Source: Pseudomonadota bacterium (GTDB taxonomy: Bacteria > Pseudomonadota > Alphaproteobacteria > Sphingomonadales > Sphingomonadaceae). From it: 64,000 nucleotides of DNA. The notes under the pieces were generated by a model that was not told the DNA's origin, ran no database searches, and saw only the letters and a program-made list of their open reading frames with translations. Numbering within the stretch: position 1 is the stretch's first letter; each line of letters opens with the position of its first letter. Shown here piece by piece: positions 15,102 to 26,050 of the stretch. The translations under genes were made by a program, and so were the position numbers. Location of the stretch: the NCBI GenBank assembly GCA_023418595.1, contig JAEZZI010000002.1, positions 1 through 64,000 of the forward strand, written 5' to 3'.

Positions 15102-17795
15102 TCAGAACTTGAAGGACGCCCCTGCCAGGAAGCGGCGGCCATAGGTCTGATAATCGATCACCTGGAGCGGCGAATCCGGGTTGGTGGTCGCGAACCGCTC
15201 ATCGGTCAGGTTCTGTCCCTGAACGAACACCGACAGACCTTCGAGCGCGGAGCCGGGCTGGAAGTCATAGCCGATCTGCGCGTCGAAGATCGTTTCGTCC
15301 AGTGCGCGGCGGCGGACGCGGTTGGCGGCGAAGCCCGACAATTCACCCTGGAAGGTCGAGCGATAGCGCACCGAACCGCGAACGTTGAAGCCCCATTTCT
15401 CGAAATAGGCGGTGCCGTTGGCGACCCATTTCGAATAGCCGGGAATATCCTCGGGATCGCCGCCCGGCGTCGGGCTGATTTCGGTCTCGGTATAGGAAAC
15501 GCCGCCGGTCAGCCCGAAGCCGTCGAGCGCGCCGATGAATTCGCCCAGCGGCAGCGTGCCCGCCAGCTCGACGCCATAGATGCTGCCGCCGTCGCCGTTG
15601 ATCGGCGTGTTGGCGAGGCCGATCGGCGAGACGCCGACAGGCGCGTTCGACGGCAGCGGATAGCCGGTATAATCGAACACCCGTTCGAGGTTGTATACGT
15701 AGCTCTTCAGATCCTTGTAGAAGAACTGCGCGGCGATATAGCCCGACGTGCCGAAATATTTCTCGAACGACAGGTCGTAGCTGTTCGACCGGATCGGGCG
15801 CAGGAACGGGTTGCCGCCGCCCCCGTTGATGATCTGGTTCGCGGTGTCATAGCCATAGCTGAGCGCAACGCGCATGTCGTCGAGGCGCGGGCGCATCACT
15901 TGGCGCGCGGCGGCGGCACGGATCACGAAATCGCCTGCGGTGCGCAACGACAGGTTCACCGACGGCATGAAATCGACATAGTCGGCGCCCGCCGTCACCG
16001 GATTGAGCGCGCCGTTCGCCGCGACCAGGCCCGCCGAATCCTGTTCGGCCCACACCACCTGCGCACCGACATTCCCGGTCAGCCGTGCGGTGCCGATGTC
16101 CTGGTCGATATTGGCCTGGGCATAGACGCTCATTAGGTCTTCGCTGATCGAGAAGGCCTTGGCCGGAACATCGAGGCTGGTGTTCAGCACACGGGTATAG
16201 ACGCCGCCTTCAAGCAGCTGGCGCGGATCGTAGGACAGGATGGGTCCAAGACCCAGATAGTCCTGGCTGGTCGATCCCAGGATGAACTGTTGCGGGATGG
16301 GCGCCGACAGCGCGCCGTTCGGCAGCACCAGCAGGAATTCGTCCGGCGTCAGCGACTTGTCGCGATCGGTGTAGTTCATCCCGACCTTGACCGAGCGAAG
16401 GAACCCTTCCAGCTCCTTTTCGACTTCGAGCCGGTATTGCAGGATCCGATCCTCGACGATGCGGCCGTTGTAATAGCCCGCCTGGACGTTCGATCCGCCC
16501 CAGCCCTGCGGGTCGGTCAGCCGGATCAGATTGGGGTCCGAATAATCGAGGCGCGAGGTGAAGAAGGCGCCCGTTTCGGTCGATACGAAATCGATCGTGT
16601 CGGTCGCGCCGTTCGCTGCACCATAGGCGGTGCCGGCATAGGTTTCGAGCACGGTTTCGGTGCGGTCGGTCTTGGACAGGCTGACGTCCGCCGTCACGTT
16701 CCAGCCGTCATCGCCCTGCCAGCTGCCGTTCCAGCCGAACGAATAGAGCTTGGCCTTGCGCTCGAAACTGTCGTTGCGGATCACGCCCTTGACCCCGGTA
16801 AAGGTGCCCGAGACGACCTGATTGCCTTCGACCACCGCGTTCGACAGCGGGCGACCGCCCCACCACAGCGGCAATTCGATCCCGCGCTTCACCTGATCGT
16901 CGTCGAAATCAGAATAGAAGGCATCGACGGTCGAGGTGAAATTGGGGTGCGGACGCCACTGGACGGTGCCCGACAGGCCCAGCCGCTTCAACTGGGTCGA
17001 ACTGACATAGGATTTGGACCCGCCGATCACGAAGGGAGGACCGTCATTGACCGTCCCGGCATAGCCCCAGGCGTTGAATTCCTGAATCTGATAGGGCTCG
17101 TCAAGGTAATTGGCCGCCAGCGCGATGCCCAGCGTGTCGTTGGCGAACTGGTCGATATAGGTCGCGCTCAGCCGGTAGCCATATTCCTTCGACCCCGCAT
17201 TCAGCGCGCCGAGATCGGCATAGCTGCCGCGTGCGCCGACCGACAGCGCGCGGCGTCCGTACTCGAGCGGGCGGACGGTGCGCAGATCGACCGTGCCCGA
17301 CAGGCCCTGGCCGACCAGATCGGCCTGGCCGGTCTTGTAGACGAGCACCTGGCTCATCGTTTCCGACGGATACTGGTCATATTCGACCGCGCGGTTGTCG
17401 CCGGTCGAGGTCTGCTCGCGACCGTTGAGCAAAGTGGTCGAGAAATCGGGCGCGAAACCGCGGATCGAGATGACGTTGGAGCGCCCCGACACGCGCTGCG
17501 AAGTCAGGCCGGGCAGGCGCGAGATCGATTCGGCGATCGACGCGTCGGGCAGCTTGCCAATGTCTTCGGCGGAAATCGATTCGACGACCTGGTCGCGGTC
17601 CTTCTTTTCGGCGATGGCGCTTTCCAGCGCGGCGCGGAAACCGGTGACGACGATGTTGCCTTCCTGCGTTTCTTCCTCGACCGACGCGTCCTGCGCGAAG
17701 GCGACCGACGGCGCGGCGATGGCGAGCGCCGCGATGCTCGCGCCGAGCGACAGGCGCAGGGATGCGCGCCGACGATTGCTGATGGAAACCCGCAT
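15102..17795 (-). CDS. TonB-dependent receptor of the alpha-glucan locus
   Basis: 897 residues. The ATG at 17795 is chosen because GGGGAGGA lies just upstream and a long signal peptide follows (SLGASIAALAIAAPSVAFAQ). The plug domain starts IVVTGFRAALESAIAEKKD and contains GKLPDASIAESISRLPGL and VISIRGFAPDFSTTLLNG, typical of the large 'TonB-dependent receptor, Caulobacter type' group (cf. MalA). The beta-barrel ends GRRFLAGASFKF with terminal Phe. It imports maltooligosaccharides across the outer membrane, judged by the downstream amylase and alpha-glucosidase and the divergent LacI regulator. Confidence 0.92.
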   Translation of the reverse strand: MRVSISNRRRASLRLSLGASIAALAIAAPSVAFAQDASVEEETQEGNIVVTGFRAALESAIAEKKDRDQVVESISAEDIGKLPDASIAESISRLPGLTSQRVSGRSNVISIRGFAPDFSTTLLNGREQTSTGDNRAVEYDQYPSETMSQVLVYKTGQADLVGQGLSGTVDLRTVRPLEYGRRALSVGARGSYADLGALNAGSKEYGYRLSATYIDQFANDTLGIALAANYLDEPYQIQEFNAWGYAGTVNDGPPFVIGGSKSYVSSTQLKRLGLSGTVQWRPHPNFTSTVDAFYSDFDDDQVKRGIELPLWWGGRPLSNAVVEGNQVVSGTFTGVKGVIRNDSFERKAKLYSFGWNGSWQGDDGWNVTADVSLSKTDRTETVLETYAGTAYGAANGATDTIDFVSTETGAFFTSRLDYSDPNLIRLTDPQGWGGSNVQAGYYNGRIVEDRILQYRLEVEKELEGFLRSVKVGMNYTDRDKSLTPDEFLLVLPNGALSAPIPQQFILGSTSQDYLGLGPILSYDPRQLLEGGVYTRVLNTSLDVPAKAFSISEDLMSVYAQANIDQDIGTARLTGNVGAQVVWAEQDSAGLVAANGALNPVTAGADYVDFMPSVNLSLRTAGDFVIRAAAARQVMRPRLDDMRVALSYGYDTANQIINGGGGNPFLRPIRSNSYDLSFEKYFGTSGYIAAQFFYKDLKSYVYNLERVFDYTGYPLPSNAPVGVSPIGLANTPINGDGGSIYGVELAGTLPLGEFIGALDGFGLTGGVSYTETEISPTPGGDPEDIPGYSKWVANGTAYFEKWGFNVRGSVRYRSTFQGELSGFAANRVRRRALDETIFDAQIGYDFQPGSALEGLSVFVQGQNLTDERFATTNPDSPLQVIDYQTYGRRFLAGASFKF

Positions 17796-17945
17796 CGAAA
17801 TCCTCCCCTTGTGCAGGCGTGCCGAACCGACGCGATTCTTGGGTGTCGCGATGTCGCTGGCTGCGCCCGTGTAATCCACCCTCGCCTGTGCCGGGCGGGT
17901 GGTCCTCCATTTGAATATGACGATGCCGGGGATGCGACCAGAATT

Positions 17946-17963
17946 GGACATACGTATTCAATT
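17946..17963. promoter_or_regulatory. Candidate operator ATACGTAT in the TBDR/LacI divergent region
   Basis: The 8-base palindrome ATACGTAT lies at 17950-17957. On the minus strand a -10-like TAAAAT ends a few bases upstream of it, so a repressor here would block TBDR transcription. The same core lies in GCATACGTATGC at 33335-33346 before the other glycan TBDR. The rest of the 356-base divergent region (17796-18151) shows no gene. The adjacent LacI protein is the likeliest binder; this is inference. Confidence 0.45.
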
Positions 17964-18151
17964 TTATGCACTGAACCCGCCAAAACCTTCGGCAGCGCGG
18001 GCGTTTTTTGCGCCTTCCGTTACGGCAGGTCGGACTTGCGCGCATGGGCCGTTTCGATTGACGCCGCCGCGCAGTTGGGGTTGGTTCGCTGCGCAGCATG
18101 AACCGGCGGGAAGACATCGCCTGGCTGCACGGAGAGGACGGACACGCGATC

Positions 18152-19186
18152 ATGGCGCGCAAGGTGACATCGTTCGACATTGCGCAGGCGGCGGGTGTCT
18201 CCCAGCCAACGGTGTCGCGCGCGCTGTCGGGCAGCTCACGGGTGTCCGATGCGACCCGCAAGCGGGTGGAGGCGATCGCCAAGCGGATGAACTACCGCGT
18301 CGACAAGGCGGCGTCCAATCTCCGCACGCGCCATGCGCGGACGCTGGCGCTGCTGATCTTCGAAGATCCGACGCCGGACGAAAGCGCGATCAACCCGTTC
18401 TTCCTGTCGATGCTTGGGTCGATCATGCGCGCATGCGGCGCGCACGACCACGACCTTCTGGTGTCTTTCCAGCAGATGTCGGCCGACTGGCACACCGATT
18501 ACGAGGACAGCCGCCGCGCCGACGGGCTGATCCTGCTCGGTTACGGCGACTACGAACTCTATCGCAGCCGCATCGAATCGCTGGTCGAACAGGGGACGCA
18601 TTTCGTCCGCTGGGGCGCGGTCAGCTCGGACCCGGCGAACCTGACGATCGGTTGCGACAATCTGGGCGGTGGTGAGGCCGCGACGCGCCACCTGATCGCG
18701 CACGGGCGCAGCCGGATCGCGTTTCTCGGCTCGGCGGATTCGCATTATCCCGAATTTCACGACCGCTATCGCGGCTATCTCGCGGCGCATCAGGCGGCGG
18801 GCCTCACCCCTGATCGCGGGCTTCAGGTCGATGCGATCACCACCGAAGCAGCAGGGCAGGCGGCGGCGGAGGCGCTGATCGCGAGCGGCCAGTCCTTCGA
18901 CGCGATCCTCGCTGCATCCGACCTGATCGCGCTCGGCGCGATGCGCGCGCTGGCGGCGGCGGGAATGCGGGTGCCAGAGGATGTCGCGGTGGTCGGCTTC
19001 GACGACATTCCCGCCGCGACCCAGGCCAATCCGCCGCTGACCACCGTCATGCAGGATCCGGCGCTCGCCGGGCGCACCCTGGTCGAAACCTTGCTGGGCC
19101 GCATCCGCGAACAACCGGTCGAGGCGCAACTGCTCCCGACCCGCCTCGTCGTCCGCCAGTCGTGCGGCGCGAGCCATCCGCTTTAA
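18152..19186 (+). CDS. LacI-family regulator of the alpha-glucan locus
   Basis: 344 residues from the ATG at 18152, with GGAGAGGA upstream; an ATG at 18098 would add 18 residues unlike a LacI N-terminus. The helix-turn-helix reads FDIAQAAGVSQPTVSRALSG, followed by the hinge YRVDKAASNLRTRHA and a periplasmic-binding-protein-like sensor domain (ILAASDLIALGAMRALAAAG, VAVVGFDDIPAATQANPPLT). By position it is the sugar-responsive repressor of the divergent TBDR operon and its own MFS partner, which starts 10 bases after its stop. Confidence 0.9.
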   Translation: MARKVTSFDIAQAAGVSQPTVSRALSGSSRVSDATRKRVEAIAKRMNYRVDKAASNLRTRHARTLALLIFEDPTPDESAINPFFLSMLGSIMRACGAHDHDLLVSFQQMSADWHTDYEDSRRADGLILLGYGDYELYRSRIESLVEQGTHFVRWGAVSSDPANLTIGCDNLGGGEAATRHLIAHGRSRIAFLGSADSHYPEFHDRYRGYLAAHQAAGLTPDRGLQVDAITTEAAGQAAAEALIASGQSFDAILAASDLIALGAMRALAAAGMRVPEDVAVVGFDDIPAATQANPPLTTVMQDPALAGRTLVETLLGRIREQPVEAQLLPTRLVVRQSCGASHPL

Positions 19187-19196
19187 AGGGACGACG

Positions 19197-20693
19197 ATGA
19201 TGGACATGCAACCGGCCATCAAGCCGCGCCAGGGTTTCTGGGGGCTGTGGAACATCAGCTTCGGCTTTTTCGGCATCCAGATCGGCTTCGCGCTGCAGAA
19301 TGCGAATATGAGCCGCATCTTCCAGTCGCTGGGGACCGGCATCGACGATCTCGCGATATTGTGGGTGGCGGCGCCGCTGACCGGGCTGCTGGTCCAGCCG
19401 GTGATCGGTCATTACAGCGACCGCACCTGGGGCCGGTTCGGGCGGCGGCGACCCTATTTCTTCGGCGGTGCGATCTGCGCGGCGCTGGCGCTGGCGGGAA
19501 TGCCCAACGCCCCGGTGCTGCTGGTCGCGGCGCTGCTGCTATGGGTGCTCGACGCTGCGCTCAACGTGTCGATGGAGCCGTTTCGCGCCTTTGTCGGCGA
19601 CATGCTGGGCAAGGACCAGCATACTCAGGGATACGCATTCCAGACCGCGTTCATCGGCACCGGCGCGGTGATCGGATCGGCGACGCCGTGGCTGCTCGAC
19701 GCCTGGGGCGTCAGCAACGTCGCGGCGGGTGGCGGCGTGCCAGACACGGTACGCTACAGCTTCTATTTCGGCGGCGCGGTGCTGCTCGCCGCGGTGTTGT
19801 GGACCGTGTTCACAACGCGCGAATATTCGCCCGAACAACTTGCGCGCTTCGACGGTCGCGAGGGCGTCGAACACGCGCCCGCACCGGTGCCGCCAGCCGC
19901 GACCGCGGGCGGGCTCGCCTGGATCGGCGCGGGGGCCGCGATCGCCGTGCTGGTGGTTGCGGCGGGGCTGGAAAAGGAAATCTACCTGCTCGCCGGGCTG
20001 GTCGCGGCCTATGGCCTGGCGCGGATCGTCGCGGGTGCGATGGCGGCGCGGGGCAAGGACGATAACCTCCTCACCCATGTCGTCGGCGATTTTGCGGGCA
20101 TGCCCGACATCATGAAGAAACTGGCGCTGGTTCAGTTCTTCACCTGGTCGGCGCTGTTCATCATGTGGATCTATACCACGCCGGTCGTCGCGCAATATGC
20201 GTTCGGTTCGGCCGATCCGGCGTCGGCGGCGTATAACGAAGGCGGCAACTGGGTTGGCATCCTGTTCGCCATGTATAACGGCGTCGCCGCGATCTTCGCC
20301 GCCTTCTTCCTTCCCGCCATCGCCCGGCGGCTGGGCAAGGTGCGGACGCATGTCGCCTGCCTGATCGCCGGGTCGGCGGGCTTTGCCAGCTTCCTGTTCA
20401 TCCGCGATCCGCAATGGCTGCTGGTGTCGGAAATCGGCATCGGCATCGCTTGGGCGTCGATCCTCGCCATGCCCTATGCGATCCTCGCCTCCACGCTGCC
20501 GCAGCACAAGCTCGGCATCTATATGGGGTTGTTCAACGTCTTCGTCGTTCTGCCGCAATTGCTGGTCGCGACGATCATGGGGACGATCGTGCGGACCTTC
20601 TTTCCAAACGAGCCGGTGTGGACGATGGCGTTCGCGGCGGTCGTGTTGCTGCTCGCGGCAGGGGCGATGCTGAGGCTGCCGAGAGATATCTAA
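19197..20693 (+). CDS. SLC45/GPH-type MFS sugar transporter (maltose/sucrose type)
   Basis: 498 residues with about twelve membrane helices. The N-terminus NISFGFFGIQIGFALQNANM followed by PLTGLLVQPVIGHYSDRTWG and RFGRRRPYF matches the sucrose/maltose proton symporters (SLC45/GPH group) seen in sphingomonad and Caulobacter maltose loci. Helix 4/5 has LNVSMEPFRAFVGDML. It moves maltose and short maltooligosaccharides over the inner membrane after TBDR uptake and amylase action. Cotranscribed with lacI (10-base gap, AAAGGG ribosome-binding site). Its stop abuts a repeat. Confidence 0.88.
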   Translation: MMDMQPAIKPRQGFWGLWNISFGFFGIQIGFALQNANMSRIFQSLGTGIDDLAILWVAAPLTGLLVQPVIGHYSDRTWGRFGRRRPYFFGGAICAALALAGMPNAPVLLVAALLLWVLDAALNVSMEPFRAFVGDMLGKDQHTQGYAFQTAFIGTGAVIGSATPWLLDAWGVSNVAAGGGVPDTVRYSFYFGGAVLLAAVLWTVFTTREYSPEQLARFDGREGVEHAPAPVPPAATAGGLAWIGAGAAIAVLVVAAGLEKEIYLLAGLVAAYGLARIVAGAMAARGKDDNLLTHVVGDFAGMPDIMKKLALVQFFTWSALFIMWIYTTPVVAQYAFGSADPASAAYNEGGNWVGILFAMYNGVAAIFAAFFLPAIARRLGKVRTHVACLIAGSAGFASFLFIRDPQWLLVSEIGIGIAWASILAMPYAILASTLPQHKLGIYMGLFNVFVVLPQLLVATIMGTIVRTFFPNEPVWTMAFAAVVLLLAAGAMLRLPRDI

Positions 20694-20694
20694 A

Positions 20695-20829
20695 ATCCTC
20701 CCCACTCGTGGGGAGGTGGCAGCACGAAGTGCTGACGGAGGGGGAGGGCCAAGAAGCACAGCGTCTGCGGAAAACCCCCTCCACCACTCGCTGCGCGAGC
20801 GGTCCCCCTCCCCGTGCCGGGGAGGATTA
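20695..20829. repeat. Palindromic repeat ATCCTCCCC...GGGGAGGAT between convergent genes
   Basis: Outer arms ATCCTCCCC at 20695 and GGGGAGGAT ending at 20828 are inverted; inner arms AGCACGAAGTGCT and CACTCGCTGCGCGAG form further stems. The element spans the whole gap between two convergent genes, starting one base after the MFS stop. Its last bases supply the TAA stop (20827-20829) of the minus-strand RDD gene. Confidence 0.8.
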
Positions 20830-21684
20830 GACCGTGTCGAACTTGTCCGCCTTGCGCTTGCCCATCAGCAACCCGCCCTCAAGCTCGCCGCGCAGCGCCG
20901 CATAATAGGCCTCCAGAAACACCCGGTCGTCGCCCCAATCGCTCCGCCCCAGCTTTCCCCGGATGGTCGCCGCCACCGCCTCGATCGCGGCGTCGTTGTT
21001 CTGTCGCAACACCGCTTCCAGCTTGTGGAGTTCGAACGTCCCGTACACCGCCAACTCTTCCGCGCTGAAGCTGGGCGCATCGCCGTTCGCAGCGGCAGCG
21101 TCGATCAGATCGATGCCGATCTTGCGCCGTTCATTCTCGACCACCCACGTTCCCGCGACGATGTCGCCTGCGCGCAGCCGGTCGCGGTTGAACAGCGGCA
21201 GAAACAGGAAGATCGCCGCCCAGGCGAGACCGAAGCTCAGTGTGCCGCCACCGCCGCCGTCGACCATCGCCATCGCCAGCATCATCAGCGGCAGCATCAG
21301 TTCGACCTCGCGCATCATGTTGCGTGCGACGACTGCCCCCGTCGTCAATCGCCCGCCATCCCGCGCGACGACGCGCAGCTTGACCAGGCGCTTGCCGATG
21401 GTCGCGGCGCGCGGTCCGCTTTCGAACGCGATGAAATAGAAATTACGCAGCGCAAAGAAGCCCAGCATCCACAGGATCGCCGCGATCCCGCCCGCCGTTC
21501 CGCTGCTCCACAGGGCGAACGACGCCCAGGTGAGCAGCCCCAACGTCACCAGCATCAGCGACAGGTCGACGGTCAGCGCCCCCGCGCGCGCCGATGCGCT
21601 CGCCAGCCGCACGTTCAGCACCACGCCCTCGGGCGTGACCAATGCGCGGTCGAGCGTGCGGGAGAGCCTATTCGCGCGCGCCAC
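20827..21684 (-). CDS. RDD-domain membrane protein
   Basis: 285 residues from the GTG at 21684, overlapping the upstream gene by 17 bases. RDD features: RLASASARAGALTVDLSLML in the first membrane segment (Arg), NFYFIAFESGPRAATIGKRLVKLRVVARDGG, and FNRDRLRAGDIVAGTWVVE (Asp-Asp). Three to four membrane helices are followed by a soluble C-terminal helical tail. Function unknown. Last gene of the moxR-type operon; its stop codon lies in the repeat. Confidence 0.82.
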   Translation of the reverse strand: MARANRLSRTLDRALVTPEGVVLNVRLASASARAGALTVDLSLMLVTLGLLTWASFALWSSGTAGGIAAILWMLGFFALRNFYFIAFESGPRAATIGKRLVKLRVVARDGGRLTTGAVVARNMMREVELMLPLMMLAMAMVDGGGGGTLSFGLAWAAIFLFLPLFNRDRLRAGDIVAGTWVVENERRKIGIDLIDAAAANGDAPSFSAEELAVYGTFELHKLEAVLRQNNDAAIEAVAATIRGKLGRSDWGDDRVFLEAYYAALRGELEGGLLMGKRKADKFDTV

Positions 21685-22669
21685 GCCGCCCCCCGAAGAA
21701 ATAGACCAGCCACAACGCCAGCATGACGATACCGATCGCGTAACGCGGCAGGTCTTGCGAAATGAGCTGCCGCCCAAACCCTTCGAGCAGACCCGCGACC
21801 AGCATCATCGCGACCACGCCGACCATCACCTTCGCTGAGCGCCGCCCCGCTTCGGATGCCGCCGCCATCCGCGCGCGGCTGCCCGGAAAGGCGACCGCGC
21901 GGCCGATACGCAGCCCCGCCGCGCCCGCCAGCAGGATCGCGAAAATCTCGGTCGTGCCGTGGATCATCAGCCAGCCGGTCAGCCCCCAGCCCAGGCCATG
22001 CGGCACGAACGCGGCATAGAATGCGCCCAGCATCGCGCCGTTCGACGCAATCAGGAACAAGGTCGGCGCCCCGAACGCGAAGCCCAGAGCGAACGCCAGG
22101 ATCGCGATACGGCTGTTATGGGTGAACAGCATCGTCGCGAACACCTCCAGCCCGCTTTGCCCCGGCGGATCGTAGAGCGATGCGCGCAGCGTCTCCGCGC
22201 TCGCCTCCATGTCGCGTCCTGCGGCGAGCGACGGATCGACCATCGCGTCGAACCACTCGGGATCGGCGGTCACCAGAAAATAGCCCGCCAGCGCGCTTGC
22301 GAAGAACAAGGCCGCGATCACCAGCAGTTCGGGCACGATGCCGCGCACGGCTTGCGGCAGGCCGTGGCGGACGAACTGTTTCAGCTTCACCCCCATCGGC
22401 TCGCGTGCCGAATAAAGGATGAAATAGGCGCGGGTGCTGAGCCCCTCCAGATAGGCGATCAGCGCCGCGTCGAGCGAGGTTTCGCGCGCGATCGACAGCG
22501 CCGACAGCGTGGCGCGATACAGGCGCGGCAACTCGCTCAGATCGTCGTCGGTCAGGCGGCGGGCCGATCGTTTCTCCACCCGATCGAGCAGCGCCTCCAG
22601 CCGCGCCCAGTCTTCCTCGCGCTCGGCGCGGAAATGGCGGACGGCGAACAGCGGGCGGGAGTCGGTCAT
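21668..22669 (-). CDS. Stage II sporulation protein M (DUF95/SpoIIM) family membrane protein
   Basis: 333 residues. A soluble N-terminal region (FRAEREEDWARLEALLDRVE, LPRLYRATLSALSIARE) precedes five or six membrane helices, with the family motifs VVIAALFFASALAGYFLV-like helix and NGAMLGAFYAAFVPHGLGWGL then MIHGTTEIFAILLAGAAGLRIG. Despite the name, members in non-sporulating bacteria occur with MoxR/DUF58/RDD genes as here, probably in envelope homeostasis; the role is unproven. ATGA overlap with the DUF58 gene. Confidence 0.85.
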   Translation of the reverse strand: MTDSRPLFAVRHFRAEREEDWARLEALLDRVEKRSARRLTDDDLSELPRLYRATLSALSIARETSLDAALIAYLEGLSTRAYFILYSAREPMGVKLKQFVRHGLPQAVRGIVPELLVIAALFFASALAGYFLVTADPEWFDAMVDPSLAAGRDMEASAETLRASLYDPPGQSGLEVFATMLFTHNSRIAILAFALGFAFGAPTLFLIASNGAMLGAFYAAFVPHGLGWGLTGWLMIHGTTEIFAILLAGAAGLRIGRAVAFPGSRARMAAASEAGRRSAKVMVGVVAMMLVAGLLEGFGRQLISQDLPRYAIGIVMLALWLVYFFGGRRGARE

Positions 22670-23915
22670 GCGCGTTCCCGCAAGCTGAGGTAGCGATCGA
22701 CCAGCGCCAGCGGCATCGCGTCGGGCGAAGCTTCGATCACGTCGATGCCGTGGCGCCTCAGCCGTTCGATGACGATGCGGCGTTCGCGCAACAAGGTGGT
22801 CGCGACATTGGCGCGCGTCACGTCGTCGGCGTGCTCGGGGCGGCGCGTGGCGATCGCCTCCAACTCGACATCCTCGAACAACACGAACAGCACGCGGTGG
22901 CGGCGCAGCATCCGGCGCGCGGCGGTGATCACCAATTCGGCGTTGGTCGGATCGGTGAATTCGGTGAACAGCACGACGATGGAGCGCCGCTGCAATCGCT
23001 GGTCGAGGGTGATGAGCGACAATGTGTAATTCGATTCCTCTGCGGCATAATCGATCTCTGCCGCAGCCCTGTGGAGCGCCGCGAAACCGCGCGCGCCATT
23101 GACGCCGCCGCTATCGACCCTCGGGCGTCCGCTGAACGAAAACAGCCGCACCGCGTCGCCGCTCCTCAGCGCGACGAACGCCGACAGCAACGCCGCCGAC
23201 ACCGCGCGATCGACCCGCGGCACGTTGCCGACCGGATCGCTCATCGCCCGGCCCGCATCAACCGCGAACACCAGACTATTGGCGCGCTCGGTGCGATATT
23301 CCCTTGCCAGCAGCGACAGATGCTTGGCCGACGCCTTCCAGTCGATCGCGCGGCGCGCCATGCCGGGCTGGAAATCGGTCAGCGCCTGAAACTCGTTGCC
23401 GTCGCCTGCTTCGGGGCGGATGCGCAGGCCATGTTGCTGCGATCGCAGATATTGCCGCATCCCCTGTTCGCGCACCGGTCCCAAATCGGGGACGATCGCG
23501 ATGCTGCCTTCGCCCGCCACACGCTTCTGCCGCCAGGCGAGCCCAAGCGGCCCAGCGCGCCGCGCCCAGACCGTCGCCAGTCGCGCCGTTCCTCGCCGCG
23601 CTGCCCGGAACGCGTTGCCGTCGGCGGGAATTGCGGGCGCGCCCAGTTCGACCGCGAAGTCGGTGCCCGGCGGGGTGCCGCTTGCAAGGGAAGGCTTGAG
23701 TTCGAACCGCTCGCCGACGCTGACCGCGTTCGGCATATCGACCTCGATCCCGCCGCCGATCGGACGCGCAAGCAGCGCATCGACCGCGAACAGGATCAGG
23801 ATCAGCCAGACCCACAGCAATGCGAACACCCAGCCGCCCGGCGCCGCGACGCCGACCAGCAGCGCCACCGGTGCCGCCACGGCGGTCAGCACGACCGCGC
23901 GCTGGGTGGGATAGA

Positions 23916-23919
<4 letters not shown>
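22666..23919 (-). CDS. DUF58 domain protein
   Basis: 417 residues. Two N-terminal membrane helices (VVLTAVAAPVALLVGVAAPG, FALLWVWLILILFAVDALLA), a beta-rich segment, then the DUF58 core GNEFQALTDFQPGMARRAIDW followed by KASAKHLSLLAREYRTER. A von Willebrand A-like fold follows (NSLVFAVDAGRAM...). DUF58 proteins act with MoxR ATPases, here encoded immediately upstream with an ATGA overlap. Membrane-anchored; the client is unknown. Confidence 0.9.
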
Positions 23920-24868
<949 letters not shown>

Positions 24869-24872
<4 letters not shown>

Positions 24873-26050
24873 CGCGTCATTTCCCTTTGCAGATCGTTCA
24901 GGTCGCGCGCCGCTTCCAGCAGCTCGCTTTCGGTGCGCGCATGGCGCAGCCGGTGGTCGATTTGGGCATAGCCCGGCGCGCGCGCGTCAAGCCATGCGGT
25001 CAGCGCGTGGTCCTTCAGGTCGGGTGGCGCGTGCAGCCGTTTCGCGATCCGCTCGCGCACCGCATCGGCATGGCGCGCACCGCCCCCGGTCACGCGCCGC
25101 GCGGCGCGAGTAAGCGCGGCGACATTGTCGATGAGCGCGCTACGCCCGAATGCGACCGCGCGGGCTTCTCGCCGCACCGGGCCGAAGCGGTTGGCGCTTG
25201 CAAACCCTGCCAGCAACGCCGCGGCGAACACCGCGATCGTCACCGCCAGAAAGGGCGGGGTGAACATCAATTGCACCAGGTTGCGCGCTGCACCCCCGCG
25301 CGGCAGCGTCATGTCGAACGCGATGTCCACCGGTCCCGACAGTTCCGACATCTGCGCGAGCTGGCGGATCGCCGCCACGGCATTGCCGGGCGATTTCATG
25401 CCGATATTGTTGATGAGGTCGGGGTCGGTCATCAGATAGACTTCGCCCGGATGATCGGTCAGCACGATGATCGCGTTGCGCGTTTCCTGTTCATCGAACG
25501 GGTTGTGCGGGGTCGCCTGTATCGTTGCGGGCAACACGAAGCCTTCGGGTGCCAGCACTTCTGCCGGGCTGGTACGACCGATGGGAAAGGTCAGTCCGCC
25601 ATCGACCTGGGGCAGTTTGTCGTCGACCACAGCCACCGGTAACAGGCCATGGCCCTCCGCCCAGTTGCGATTGCCTTCCAGCGGGGCCACTGCCCATTTG
25701 GGAAGCACGATCAGCGTCGCCAGTTCGGAGGAGGAGCGATAGTCGATGATCTCGGCAATCTGTTCCTTCGTGCTGTCGACGCGCGGCGTCAGGATCAGCA
25801 GCCCCGGATGGTCCCAGTCGGCGGTGGCGTCGTCATCGTCGCCGGCCAGTCCGACCTGCTCGACGATCTCGCGCAGCGCCGCAAAGCCGACGCCGGCGCG
25901 CGACGTGGCGCTCGGATGGATGGGGTTGGCCGGGGTCAGCGCATTGCCGAACCCGCTCATCAACAGAAATCCGATCAGCAGCACCACACCCGCGGCGATG
26001 ATGAACGCCAAAGTGCGCGTGCCGAACGGGTTGGCGCTTGCCGGATCCAT
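24869..26050 (-). CDS. DUF4350 domain protein
   Basis: 393 residues from the ATG at 26050, which forms TGATG with the preceding stop. One N-terminal membrane helix (TLAFIIAAGVVLLIGFLLMSG), an extracytoplasmic GATase-like DUF4350 domain (LLILTPRVDSTKEQIAEIID, EVYLMTDPDLINNIGM), then a second helix (PPFLAVTIAVFAAALLAGFA) and a cytoplasmic helical tail. Typical of the second gene in MoxR clusters. Function unknown. Confidence 0.78.

Noticed and set aside
16290..18101. 603-codon plus-strand frame opposite the TBDR, running towards lacI
   Set aside because: Antisense of the receptor's plug and barrel; composition typical of a GC-rich shadow frame.
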